A stretch of 64,000 nucleotides of DNA, taken from positions 44,493 to 108,492 of the forward strand of contig PXRL01000027.1 in the NCBI GenBank assembly GCA_003020965.1. Direction: 5' to 3'. The notes beneath the pieces are model-generated. The model was not told where the DNA came from, did not search any database, and worked only from the letters and a program-made list of their open reading frames with translations. Positions 51,022 to 59,663 of this stretch are shown here, in pieces (positions within the stretch are counted from its first letter, which is position 1; each line of letters begins with the position of its first letter). The translations under genes were made by a program, and so were the position numbers. The stretch comes from Halobacteriales archaeon QS_4_69_225 (lineage in GTDB: Archaea; Halobacteriota; Halobacteria; Halobacteriales; Haloarculaceae).

Positions 51022-51068
51022 ACCCCCCACCCCCACCCCCCCACCCCCCCGATTCCCCCCTTTCCCCT
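51022..51068 (-). other. G-quadruplex-forming tract (G-rich on the minus strand)
   Basis: The plus strand has six C-runs of 4-8 bases separated by 1-4 bases; the minus strand is therefore an ideal G4 motif. It lies just after the stop of the minus-strand gene ending at 51093, so it would be G-rich in that transcript's 3' end, and upstream of the next minus-strand gene. Confidence 0.65.
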
Positions 51069-51092
51069 TTCGGTCCACCCGTTCTTCGACCC

Positions 51093-51371
51093 TCAGCACC
51101 CGCCGAGCGACGCCTGTTCGCCCGGCGGTCCTCGGTCGTGTCCGCGGTGCCGCCGCGCCAGCAGATAGCCGTCGGCCGGCCCCGAATCGAGCGGGTGGGC
51201 GTCCTGTATCCAGAGGGTGTGTCCCTGCGGGCTGGTTTCCCGAGCCCACTCGCGGGCCAGCTGCTTCGAGTCGAAGCGACGGCGGGGCCCGCGCTCGGCG
51301 ACCCACTCCGCGGCCGCGCGGCTCGTCCGGCGGGCCGAGGGCTTGACCGCGACGAGGTACGCCTCGCCCAT
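51093..51371 (-). CDS. 92-aa basic haloarchaeal protein
   Basis: MGEAYLVAVKPSARRTSRAA then AEWVAERGPRRRFDSKQLAR and a C-terminal HTLWIQDAHPLDSGPADGYL. The strand-helix-strand pattern with RFDSKQLAREWA suggests a compact alpha/beta fold. I recall such proteins as uncharacterised haloarchaeal genes. Unusually basic for this genome, which may mean nucleic-acid binding. It is divergent from the bifunctional-nuclease-family gene, sharing a 60-bp gap. Confidence 0.65.
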   Translation of the reverse strand: MGEAYLVAVKPSARRTSRAAAEWVAERGPRRRFDSKQLAREWARETSPQGHTLWIQDAHPLDSGPADGYLLARRHRGHDRGPPGEQASLGGC

Positions 51372-51431
51372 GCCGGAGACTGGGCCGGGGCACGCGAAAG
51401 CCTTTGGTGCCGGCCCTCCGACCTTCGGGCG

Positions 51432-51869
51432 ATGACAAACGAGGCGAACGTCCAGGGCCTCGGAATCAGCGTCGACGATGGGGGCGAGGAGGGTGCTCCG
51501 GTCGTGGTGCTTCGGGCGCGCGACGAGGCGCTCCCGATCTTCATCAGCGCCGACCAGGCGAAGTCCATCTCCCACGCACTCGAGGAGCGACCGTTCAAGC
51601 GGCCGCTGACGCACGACCTCTTCGTGGAGATGCTCACCGAGTTCGGCGGCGCCATCGACCGCGTCCGCGTCGACGGGCTCTCGGAGAACACCTTCCTCGC
51701 GAAGATCGACGCCGAGCGGTACGCCGGCGGCGAGCGGACGAACGTGGTCCTCGACGCCCGCCCGAGCGACGCCATCGCGGTCGCGCTGCGGGTGGACTGC
51801 CCGATACTCGTCGCCGACGAGGTGCTCGACGAGGCCGGCAAGCCGCCCGAGGAGTTCGACGTCGATTAG
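51432..51869 (+). CDS. Bifunctional nuclease family protein (DUF151)
   Basis: 145-aa BFN-domain protein: VVVLRARDEALPIFISADQAKSISHALEERPFKRPLTHDL is the family core, and ARPSDAIAVALRVDCPILVADEVLDEAG the conserved C-terminal part. Bacterial and plant relatives show RNase/DNase activity, and archaeal ones are often linked to translation or repair, but the role here is unknown. The ATG at 51432 has a CTTTGG box 27-31 nt upstream. Its stop overlaps the next, convergent gene's stop by 4 nt. Confidence 0.9.
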   Translation: MTNEANVQGLGISVDDGGEEGAPVVVLRARDEALPIFISADQAKSISHALEERPFKRPLTHDLFVEMLTEFGGAIDRVRVDGLSENTFLAKIDAERYAGGERTNVVLDARPSDAIAVALRVDCPILVADEVLDEAGKPPEEFDVD

Positions 51870-52570
51870 AACAGCCCCAGCGTCCGGAGCGTCTGTCGGC
51901 GGGCGAACCGGTGGACCGCGGCCGGGTGCCGGACGGCCTCGTCGACGAGGAGGCTCCCCGGCGACGGCGACGACCGCTCGAAGAGGTGGGTCGTCTCCAC
52001 CCGGCCGGCGACGTCGCCCAGCAGTTGGAACATCGCGGCGTGCCGGAGCCACCGGACCCTGTCGCCCGCGACCCGGAGGTCGCCGGTGAGAAACGCCGAC
52101 GCCGGCGGCCGGCCGTCGACGACGGCCCGCCACGTCCCGTAGTCCCCGTGGACGGTGAAGTCGGGGTCGCGGCTCGCCGGCGCCGTCAGCACCTCCGCGT
52201 TAGTGCAGTCGCCGCCGTCCAGCTCCAACAGGACGTGCAGCGCCCCGTCGACGACGTTCGTCTCGATCTGCTCCAGGAGCGCCCGCGACGCCGCCGGGAG
52301 CTCCGCCCGGACGTCGTCGCCGACCATCGACGGCAGCTCCGACAGCGACACGTCCGCCAGGCCGTCGCGGAGCCCCGCCGGCACCTCGCCGACGATATCG
52401 TCCGGGAGGTCCCCGACGGTCGTCTCTCCCAGTGGCAGGTCCGCGATGACGAGGTGGACGGTCCCGGCGAACCCGCCGCCGACGCCCGCGGAAAGGTCGT
52501 CGAGGGCGTCGCTCTCGTCGAGCAGCCGGGCGTACTCGTCCAGCCACGCGTCCGACGGGTAGAGGTACAC
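51866..52570 (-). CDS. Haloarchaeal sterol-carrier-like domain protein
   Basis: 234 aa, acidic. The central region (VVDGALHVLLELDGGDCTNAEV, then FTVHGDYGTWRAVVDGRPPA and FLTGDLRVAGDRVRWLRHAAMF) follows the SCP2 sterol-carrier fold pattern: beta sheet with a buried ligand-binding helix. The N-terminal 90 residues are acidic and helical. The ligand is unknown. Start MYLYPSDAWLDEYARLLD at 52570 is the first in-frame ATG after the upstream region. Confidence in the SCP2 link is moderate. Confidence 0.7.
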   Translation of the reverse strand: MYLYPSDAWLDEYARLLDESDALDDLSAGVGGGFAGTVHLVIADLPLGETTVGDLPDDIVGEVPAGLRDGLADVSLSELPSMVGDDVRAELPAASRALLEQIETNVVDGALHVLLELDGGDCTNAEVLTAPASRDPDFTVHGDYGTWRAVVDGRPPASAFLTGDLRVAGDRVRWLRHAAMFQLLGDVAGRVETTHLFERSSPSPGSLLVDEAVRHPAAVHRFARRQTLRTLGLF

Positions 52571-52691
52571 GGCCGATGGTATCGTCTAACGTTCGGAACC
52601 GAATATAAACCCGACGGACGGCATGGGGAATCGGCCGGACGGCCGTCCTGCCGCCCCGAGGTTCCGCTACGTTCCGCCCCGTTCCGGTCGC

Positions 52692-53255
52692 TCACCCGTC
52701 GTCGTACCGCTCGGCGGCCGACTCGAAGCCGGCCTCCTCCCGTTCCCGGCTCCGGCGGGCCTCCCGCTCGGCCAGCGCCTCCGGATCAGGGTTGGCGTCG
52801 TCGTCGACCCGGGCCCAGGAGTCGTGGATCTTGGCGTGACACCACCGACAGAGGTAGACCGTTATCTCGTGGGCCGTCTCCTTGCGGTCGTCGTCGTGGT
52901 ACTCGAGGTGGTGTTCCTCCAGCAGCGGCCGTTCGTCGTCGTGGGCCAGCCGCCGCTCCTCGAGCCCACAGCGGACGCACTCCCGGGAGCGCTGGCGGGC
53001 CCGAAACTGCGGGCAGTCCCGCCAGTCCCACCCGTCGGTCTGCGGGCCGTCGCGGGTTTCGCCCGCCTCGCCGCCGGGGGCGACGACCGGACATCGCAGG
53101 TCGTCGGCCCGCCGCTTCCGGGCGAACTCGGGGTCGTGGTGGCCGTGCTCGGCGGCGTACCGGCAGCGGCCGTCGTCGGTCAGGTGGTCGCACCGCTCGA
53201 CGACCTCGTAGGGGTCGTCGACGCCGACCGAGGTGCCCTGCGGCGTCTTCTCCAT
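52692..53255 (-). CDS. HNH-type nuclease-like protein
   Basis: 187 aa. An N-terminal zinc-binding stretch (RCDHLTDDGRCRYAAEHGHH) is followed by CVRCGLEERRL, LLEEHHLEYHD and YLCRWCHAKIHDSW, the CxxC...HH...CxxCH pattern of HNH endonucleases. It could be a restriction, homing or repair nuclease, or a catalytically idle zinc-binding protein. The ATG at 53255 is chosen over upstream options because the frame beyond is antisense to intergenic sequence. C-terminal 40 residues are highly charged. Confidence 0.78.
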   Translation of the reverse strand: MEKTPQGTSVGVDDPYEVVERCDHLTDDGRCRYAAEHGHHDPEFARKRRADDLRCPVVAPGGEAGETRDGPQTDGWDWRDCPQFRARQRSRECVRCGLEERRLAHDDERPLLEEHHLEYHDDDRKETAHEITVYLCRWCHAKIHDSWARVDDDANPDPEALAEREARRSREREEAGFESAAERYDDG

Positions 53256-53535
53256 GTCCGAACTGTGGTGTCGTCGGGTTTCAACGCTCGGGTCGGCGAC
53301 GGGCGGACGTGACGCGCGGCCCACCGTCTCGGGACCGCCGGCCTGCCGCTCGTGGGGCCGGTTCTCGCGGTCTCCGGCGTCGAACGCTCGGGAGTCCGCG
53401 GGTCCGGCGCCATCGGCGGACTCGCCCGCGGCAGCGAACACCTCGAGGGCACCCCGGACGTCGAGTGGGTCGTCGGCCGGCGAGCAGCGCCGAAACGGCG
53501 GGAGGCTTTTTGCCCGGCGGCGACCGACGGCCGGC

Positions 53536-53886
53536 GTGCGCGTCGTCCACGAGGCCGGAGGAACGTCCCGCGAGCTGGCCGGCGACGTCGAGGTGGCCGA
53601 CGGGCTCGTCTCGAAGGGACTGGGGCTGATGTTCCGGCGGTCGGCCCCCGACGACTACGCGCTCGTGTTCCCCTTCGGCGGCCCCGGCAAGCGGAGCCTG
53701 CACATGGTGGCGGTGCCGTTCGACATCGACGCCCTCTGGCTCGTCGGCGGCGAGGTCCGGCGGGTCGAGCGGCTCGCCGCCTGGACCGGGCTGGGCCGGG
53801 CGCGGGCCGACACTGTCGTCGAGCTTCCCGCCGGCGCCGCCGACGGCGTCGCGGCCGGCGACACCGTCCGCGTAGAGGGGCTGTAG
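53536..53886 (+). CDS. DUF192 protein
   Basis: 116 aa from a GTG (MRVVHEAGGTSRELAGDVEV). The DUF192 core is present: ADGLVSKGLGLMFRRSAPDDYALVF, LHMVAVPFDIDALWLVGGEVRRVE and a C-terminal VVELPAGAADGVAAGDTVRV. The family forms a small beta-rich fold of unknown role, often secreted; no signal peptide is seen here. A CTTTTTG box lies only about 20 nt upstream. Confidence 0.87.
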   Translation: MRVVHEAGGTSRELAGDVEVADGLVSKGLGLMFRRSAPDDYALVFPFGGPGKRSLHMVAVPFDIDALWLVGGEVRRVERLAAWTGLGRARADTVVELPAGAADGVAAGDTVRVEGL

Positions 53887-53945
53887 CCGTCCGCCCGGTG
53901 TGTCAACCCGTAGATTCATACCTCCCCCTCGCCTCGTGGGAGACG

Positions 53946-55608
53946 ATGACTTTCAACGAGGATAGAGGAAGTCGCCGCGCGGCGGCTGATCGAGAAATCG
54001 GACGGTTCGACCGCTTCTGAGGCGCGGGGTCCCTTCGGCGCGCACCCGGCCAGCGCCCCGCTCGACGGCCGCGAGATACGGGTTCTGGACACGACGCTGC
54101 GGGACGGCGAGCAGGCGCCGGGCGTCTCGCTGTCGGCCGACGAGAAGGTCGACGTCGCCCGCCGGCTGGACGCGGCGGGCGTCGCGGTCGTCGAGGCCGG
54201 CAGCGCCTGCACCGGCGCCGGCGAACGGGCGGCCATCTCGCGGGTCGCCGACCTCGGGCTGGACGCCCGGGTGACGAGCTTCGCCCGCGGCGTCCGGCGG
54301 GACGTCGACCTCGCCGTCGACTGCGGCGTCGACGGCGTCAACCTCGTCGTCCCCGCCAGCGACCGCCACGTCGAAGAGAAGCTCGACACCACCCGCGAGC
54401 AGGTGGTCGCCGACACCGTCGAGCTCGTCGAGTACGCCGTCGGCCACGGGCTGTGGGTCGAGGTGCTCGGCGAGGACGGCTCCCGGGCGGACCCCGGGTT
54501 CCTCGAGGAGCTGCTCGGGGCGGCGCTGGAGGCCGGCGCCGACCGGGTCTGTGCGCCCGACACCGTCGGCCACGCGACCCCCGACCGGGTCTTCGAGCTC
54601 TACGAGCGGCTCTCGGCGCTCGGGCCGACGTCGGTGCACACCCACGACGACATGGGGCTGGCGGTGACGAACGCCCTGGCCGGCGTCGCCGCGGGCGCCG
54701 ACCTGGTCCACGCGACGGTCACCGGCGTCGGCGAGCGGGCCGGCAACGCCGCCCTCGAGGAGGTCGCCATCGCCCTCGAGCACGGCTACGGCGTCGAGAC
54801 GGTCGACACCGAGCGGCTGTACGACCTCGGAGAGGCGGTCGCGACGGCGACCGGCGTCCCGCCGGCGCCGAACAAGGCCGTCGTCGGCGAGAACGCCTTC
54901 ACCCACGAGTCCGGCATCCACACCGACGGGACGCTGAAGGACGACGCCATGTACGAGCCGTACCCGCCGGAGACGGTGGGCCGGACCCGCCGGCTCGCCC
55001 TCGGAAAGCACGCCGGCCGGGCCGGCGTCGCGGCCGCCCTCGAGGAGCACGGCGTCGAGGTCACCGACGAGGAGCTGGAGGAGGTGGTCGCCCGGGTGAC
55101 GGAGCTGGGCGAGCGGGGAACGCGCGTCACCGACGCCGACCTGCTGACCGTCGCCGAGGAGGTCCAGGGCCGGGACCGCGACCGGCGGGTCGAGCTGCTG
55201 GATCTCACGGCGGCGTCCGGCAGCGGCACGCCGACGGCGTCGGTCCGGCTGGCGGTGGACCGCGAGGCGCTGGACGGCCGAAAACGGCCGGACGGCGGGT
55301 CGCCGGAACCGCGAGGCGCGGAGGAGCGGGTCGCCTCCGGCACCGGCTCCGGGCCGGTCGACGCCGCCATCGCCGCCGTCCGGGAGGCGCTGGGCGGCGA
55401 CGCCGCGACGCTGGACTCCTACCACGTCGACGCCATCACCGGCGGCACCGACGCCGTCGTTACCGTCGAGGTGGCGATGTCCCGCGGCGACCGGAGCGTC
55501 ACCGTCGCCGCCGCCGACGCCGACATCACGGTGGCATCGGTGCGGGCGATGGTGGACGCGATGGACCGGCTGCTGGCCGACGAGCCGGTGCCGTCGGCCG
55601 ATGACTGA
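53946..55608 (+). pseudogene. cimA: (R)-citramalate synthase with a missing or frameshifted start
   Basis: Condenses pyruvate and acetyl-CoA to citramalate, opening the threonine-independent isoleucine route. HMGL-like domain: VLDTTLRDGEQAPGVSL with catalytic residues, SVHTHDDMGLAVTNALAG, TGVGERAGNAALEEVA, ENAFTHESGIHTDG and GKHAGRAGV. The C-terminal leucine-binding-type domain (GGDAATLDSYHVDAITGG) completes it. The frame is open from 53950 yet has no ATG, GTG or TTG before 54271, which lies after the active-site motif. An ATG at 53946 is in another frame (MTFNEDRG) and could join by a 1- or 2-nt change near 53955-53960. Possible frameshift, sequence error or non-standard start. Confidence 0.75.
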
Positions 55609-55672
55609 CGGCCGACGACTGACAACCGGCGACTGACGGCCGACGACCGACGACCGGCGACCGACGCGGCCG
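55601..55672 (+). repeat. Short tandem repeats of a 10-nt-like unit
   Basis: Directly after the citramalate synthase stop, near-repeats of GCCGACGACTGAC and CCGGCGACTGACG follow each other about six times with small variations. Slippage probably extended the gene's 3' end (GATGACTGACGGCC). No gene is affected. Confidence 0.6.
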
Positions 55673-55710
55673 TCGCGGTCGTCTCACCCGGCGCCCGACG
55701 GATCCCGCTC

Positions 55711-55718
55711 GTTTTATC
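55711..55718 (+). promoter_or_regulatory. Promoter box of the 156-aa membrane protein gene
   Basis: GTTTTATC lies 25-32 nt before the ATG at 55743, a good TATA match in leaderless position. Confidence 0.45.
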
Positions 55719-55742
55719 GGGTGCTCGCGTCTACGCCGCGAC

Positions 55743-56213
55743 ATGGAGCCGCTGTCGACGCACGGCGATTTCGTGGTACCGCTGCGGTTCGTGCTGGGGC
55801 TCGTCGCCGCCGGCCTCGGCCTCGCGGTCATGGACGCGGTGATGCCGCGGCTGCCGGAGGGCGAGACGGCGCCGCTGGTGGCGTCGGGAGTGCTCACCCG
55901 GACGCACCCCGACGAGGCCCCGCGCCGGCTGGCGGCCGTCGTCCACTACGTCGCCGGCCTCCTGACGGGGCCGCTGTTCGTCTGGCTGCTGCTGGTGACC
56001 GAGGGGTTCTTCGAGCCCGGAATCGTCGCGACGGCCGCCGCCGACCTCGCGCTGTTCGTGCTGATGGTCGGCTTCTTCGCCGTCGTCGTGCTGCCGCGGT
56101 CGGCGGTCGAACCGTACCGCGTCGGCACCATCAGACGCGACTGGGCGGCCGTGGCGGCGGCGTATCTGCTCGCGGTCGTGCCGGTCGTCCACGTCGGCTC
56201 GACGCTACTGTGA
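55743..56213 (+). CDS. Four-helix haloarchaeal membrane protein
   Basis: 156 aa with helices near residues 12-30, 60-85, 92-112 and 130-150, joined by polar loops (VMDAVMPRLPEGETAPLVASG, RTHPDEAPRRLAAVVHY). No motif reveals a function. The DNA is typical of the genome. It is convergent with the next gene. Good promoter box and clean ends make it a real gene. Confidence 0.72.
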   Translation: MEPLSTHGDFVVPLRFVLGLVAAGLGLAVMDAVMPRLPEGETAPLVASGVLTRTHPDEAPRRLAAVVHYVAGLLTGPLFVWLLLVTEGFFEPGIVATAAADLALFVLMVGFFAVVVLPRSAVEPYRVGTIRRDWAAVAAAYLLAVVPVVHVGSTLL

Positions 56214-56225
56214 CGCCGCGACCGG

Positions 56226-56870
56226 TCAGACGGCGTAGGGGTCGAACTCGAGGTCGGCGGCGGGGGCGTGGTCGTAGGCCGTCCGGAAGCGGGCGGGCAG
56301 CGTCTCGGCGGCGTCGGTGAACAGCATCGCGACGCCGAACGGCGCGGCGTACGTCGCTGCGTCGGGCGGGTCGGGGTCGACGAACAGCGCCTCGGCGGCG
56401 GGGGCATCGACGCCCGGCACCGACCGGAGTTCCGACTCCATCGGCACCAGCCCGGCGACGACGTTCGGGACGAAGGCGCCGTTCGGCAGCGGCTCACGCG
56501 GCTGGACGAGACAGGCCCCGACCGGCTCGTCGTCCTCGGTGAGGACGGCGTACGCCGGGCTCTCGCGACCGTCGCCCCAGAGGTCGCCGGCGACGGCCGG
56601 CGGGTCGGCGTCGACCGCGAAGGACATCTCGACGCCGCCGACCCGCTCGAAGGCTTCGAGCCGCCACGGCTCCTCGTCGGCGTCGGCGTCGCCCGACAGC
56701 GTCGCCTCGACGAGGTCGCCCGTCCGGAGCGCGTCGACGTCGGCCTGTCGGTCCGGATAGCCCGTCTCGTAGACCGTGTAGAGCCGCGCGGACTCGACGT
56801 CGTAGAGGTTCAGATGCCGGACGCTCTCGACGACGCGGAAGACGCGGAACCGACTCGAGCGGCTGTCCAT
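56226..56870 (-). CDS. Haloarchaeal acidic protein (DUF6663-like)
   Basis: 214-aa soluble, acidic protein. It opens with a beta-rich stretch (FRVFRVVESVRHLNLYDVES, TVYETGYPDRQADVDALRTG), has a middle part EEPWRLEAFERVGGVEMSFAVDADPPAV and a C-terminal PFGVAMLFTDAAETLPARFR. I recall this as a conserved haloarchaeal family without known function. No metal, nucleotide or catalytic motif seen. Confidence 0.72.
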   Translation of the reverse strand: MDSRSSRFRVFRVVESVRHLNLYDVESARLYTVYETGYPDRQADVDALRTGDLVEATLSGDADADEEPWRLEAFERVGGVEMSFAVDADPPAVAGDLWGDGRESPAYAVLTEDDEPVGACLVQPREPLPNGAFVPNVVAGLVPMESELRSVPGVDAPAAEALFVDPDPPDAATYAAPFGVAMLFTDAAETLPARFRTAYDHAPAADLEFDPYAV

Positions 56871-57112
56871 ACCACCCGGAAGGTGCCCGGACGGGAGAAC
56901 CCTCGGTTCGGGCCGTCCCCGCGGCTCCGAGCCCTACCGGATGCTATGAGCGCCTCATACCGAGCGTTTGGTTGCGGTCATCCGGAGCCGAACACATATC
57001 GAACGGAATCGGCAGACGGGTATTTCTCTGCGGGTCGGCGGCGGAGCGGCGGGGACCGGGACGTCGTCGCCGTTCGTCGGGGAGCTGCCCGGGGCGGTCG
57101 CGGCCCATCAGA

Positions 57113-57121
57113 CCCTTTTTG
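57113..57121 (+). promoter_or_regulatory. Promoter box of the GMP synthase subunit A gene
   Basis: CCCTTTTTG lies 26-34 nt before the ATG at 57147. It closes a 276-bp gap (56871-57146) in which I found no gene, repeat or RNA. Confidence 0.45.
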
Positions 57122-57146
57122 TCCGCCGACGCGGTACGGACGCCCG

Positions 57147-57704
57147 ATGACGCGCATCGTCGTGGTCGACAACCACGGGCAGTTCACGCACCTCGAGGGG
57201 CGAGCGCTCCGCGACCTGGGGGTCGACACCGACATCGTCGACAACGAGACGCCGCCGGAGGAGGTCGACGCCGACGGGATCGTCCTCTCCGGCGGGCCGG
57301 ACATGGACCGGGTCGGACGCGCCCCGGAGTACCTCGAGGCCGACGTCCCGGTGTTGGGCATCTGTCTGGGCATGCAGCTCATCGCCGAGGAACTCGGGGG
57401 AGCGGTCGACTCCGGCGACTACGGCGGCTACGCCGACGTCACCGTCGAAATCGAAGGCGACGACGACCCCCTCGTGGGGTCGTTGGCGCCCGACACACGG
57501 GTGTGGGCCAGCCACGCCGACGAGGTGACGGAACTGCCAGAGGGGTTCGTCCGGACCGCCAGAAGCGACGTCTGCGGCATCGAGGCCATGAGCGACCCCG
57601 ACCGGGAACTGTACGGCGTCCAGTGGCACCCCGAGGTCGCACACACCGAGGAGGGCGAGGCCGTCTTCGAGAACTTCCTCGCGGTCTGCGCCGACGGAGC
57701 CTGA
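57147..57704 (+). CDS. guaAA: GMP synthase glutamine amidotransferase subunit A
   Basis: 185-aa class I glutaminase that supplies ammonia to the separate synthetase subunit to make GMP from XMP; archaea split the enzyme into two genes. Motifs: VVDNHGQFTHLEGRALRDLG, VLSGGPDMDRVG, GICLGMQLIAEELGG with the nucleophile C73, and the catalytic His/Glu pair in VQWHPEVAHTEEGE. The partner subunit gene is not in the window. The ATG at 57147 begins the conserved fold; the long upstream frame is not protein-like. Confidence 0.93.
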   Translation: MTRIVVVDNHGQFTHLEGRALRDLGVDTDIVDNETPPEEVDADGIVLSGGPDMDRVGRAPEYLEADVPVLGICLGMQLIAEELGGAVDSGDYGGYADVTVEIEGDDDPLVGSLAPDTRVWASHADEVTELPEGFVRTARSDVCGIEAMSDPDRELYGVQWHPEVAHTEEGEAVFENFLAVCADGA

Positions 57705-57761
57705 GCCGCGCAAGCGGGCCGGCACGCGCCGCGGGCGGCCGGCGTCGCCCGAGTCCCGAGC

Positions 57762-57769
57762 CCTTTAAC
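57762..57769 (+). promoter_or_regulatory. Promoter box of the DUF2070 gene
   Basis: CCTTTAAC lies 26-33 nt before the ATG at 57795, another leaderless-type TATA position. Confidence 0.45.
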
Positions 57770-57794
57770 CCCGTCCGGGCCGCTCGCTCGAACG

Positions 57795-59663
57795 ATGACA
57801 CAGTCCCAGGGAGACTTAGCGTCGCTGTCGCGGTTCGTCTTCCGGACGCCGGACTGGTCGGCCAGCCTGCTGGCGGCGCTTCTCATCGCGGCCGTCGCCG
57901 GCGTCGCGGCCTTCAACTCGGAGTTCGTCCTCGACGACGCCTACCAGGGGATGCTCTACATCGCCGTCCCGACCGTCGTGGCCGCCGTCGCGACGCCGTG
58001 GTTCGACCGCCGGGTCGGCGGCAAACTGACCTACAATCGCTCGGCACTGCTGGCGCTGGTCTGTGAGGTCGTCCTCGTGGTGTTCATGGTCGCCAGCGCC
58101 GTCGTCGCCGCCGTCACCGACCTCCGGCAGCTGTTCGTCTTCGATGCCCTGGTCGTCGGGCTGGCGTCGGTGTTCGCGCTGCGGCTGTTCGTCATCGTGG
58201 CCGTCTCCCGGCGGTCGCTGCTCGTCGCGTCCGTTCCGGCGAGCATCCAGACGGTCACCGCCGCGGCACTGGCGTTCGTCTACAGCGGCGTCATCCGGTA
58301 CTCCGAGGTCGGCGGCCCGTTGCTGCAGACCTACCTCTCACGGACCGGCGAGGCCCCGCCGAAGCTGAGCGTCATCCGACCGTATCACTTCCTCGTCCTC
58401 GTCGCTCTCTGTGGGGTGTACGCCGTCGGCGTCTACGTCTTCGTCGTCAGCATCGACCGGCCCTGGCGGCGGAGCCTCGGGGTGTCGGTGCTGGACTTCA
58501 TCCGCGGCTTCGTCGGCCACATCGCCGAGGGGAGCCGCGAGCTGGAGTCGTTCTTCGAGCAGCTGGGCGAGGCGGCGGTCGTCCCCGTCACGGTACTGGC
58601 CGTCCGGCGACCGGACGGCACCGAGAAGGCCCGGTTCGTGCTGCCGATGATACATCCGGGGCCGATGGGCGAGATCGGCGGCGGCAACCTCCCCGAACGG
58701 GTCGCCCGCACCGCCGACGGACTGGCGTTCCCGCCGCACGCCACCGCCGGCCACGACTTCAACCTCGTCACCGAGCGGGAGGTCGACACCCTCATCGACG
58801 CCGTCGACCGCGCCCACGACCGCATCGACTACGTCGACCGGGCGACACCGCCGGTCCGGGAACGGGAAGGCGAGTCGAAGCTGCTCGGACAGGCCGTCGG
58901 CGGCGACGCCCTCGTCGTCGCCACACACGCGCCGGGCTGTGCCGACGACGTCGACTTCTCCGTCGGGCTGTCGACGGCCGCCGAGGCCCGCGCCGCCGGC
59001 CTGGGCGACGTCATGCTCGTCGACGCCCACAACTGCAACGACGGGCTCGAAGGCGACGGCCCCGGCCACGTCGTCCCCGGGTCGCGCCGCTCCTTCGACA
59101 TGATGGAGGCGGCCCGTCGGCTCGGCGACCGGCTGGTCGGCGCCGACGAGCGGCCGCTCCGGGTCGGCGTCGCCTGGGACGCCACCGACTGGGAGCCCGA
59201 GGAGGGCATCGGCCCGCTGGGGGTCCGCGTCGCCGTTCTCGAGGTCGGCGAGGGCGACGACGCCGTCCGGACGGTCTACTGTCTCGTCGACGGCAACAAC
59301 ATGGACCCCGGCGTCCGCGAGGAGCTGCTGTCGGCCGTCGACGCCGACGCGGCCGAGGTGATGACGACCGACACCCACGTCGTCAACACGATGGAGGCGG
59401 CCAACCAAATCGGCGACGACGTCGGCGTCGACGAGCTGACCCGGGTCGTCGAGTCGCTCGTCGCCGAGGCGGAAGCCGACCTCGAACCCGTCGAGGCTGG
59501 GATGGCGACCGAGCGCACCGAGGTGACCGTCTTCGGCAACGACCGGACGGAAGCGCTGGCGTCGACGGCCAACGCGATGGTGCAGATGGGCGGGGCGGTG
59601 CTGGCGCTGGTCGTCGCCGGAGCGATGGCCGCCAGCCTGCTGATACTGCTGCTGGCGGGCTAA
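57795..59663 (+). CDS. DUF2070 family membrane protein
   Basis: 622 aa. The first 230 residues hold about seven helices (SLLAALLIAAVAGVAAFNSE and on), then a large soluble domain (240-590) and a final helix (MVQMGGAVLALVVAGAMAAS). The soluble part is rich in conserved H/D/E motifs: MIHPGPMGEIGGGNLPERV, HATAGHDFNLVTEREVDT, THAPGCADDVDFSVG, VDAHNCNDGLEGDGPGH and TDTHVVNT. These look like metal ligands of a hydrolase, and the family is archaeal and uncharacterised. Intact and the longest membrane protein of this region. Confidence 0.9.
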   Translation: MTQSQGDLASLSRFVFRTPDWSASLLAALLIAAVAGVAAFNSEFVLDDAYQGMLYIAVPTVVAAVATPWFDRRVGGKLTYNRSALLALVCEVVLVVFMVASAVVAAVTDLRQLFVFDALVVGLASVFALRLFVIVAVSRRSLLVASVPASIQTVTAAALAFVYSGVIRYSEVGGPLLQTYLSRTGEAPPKLSVIRPYHFLVLVALCGVYAVGVYVFVVSIDRPWRRSLGVSVLDFIRGFVGHIAEGSRELESFFEQLGEAAVVPVTVLAVRRPDGTEKARFVLPMIHPGPMGEIGGGNLPERVARTADGLAFPPHATAGHDFNLVTEREVDTLIDAVDRAHDRIDYVDRATPPVREREGESKLLGQAVGGDALVVATHAPGCADDVDFSVGLSTAAEARAAGLGDVMLVDAHNCNDGLEGDGPGHVVPGSRRSFDMMEAARRLGDRLVGADERPLRVGVAWDATDWEPEEGIGPLGVRVAVLEVGEGDDAVRTVYCLVDGNNMDPGVREELLSAVDADAAEVMTTDTHVVNTMEAANQIGDDVGVDELTRVVESLVAEAEADLEPVEAGMATERTEVTVFGNDRTEALASTANAMVQMGGAVLALVVAGAMAASLLILLLAG

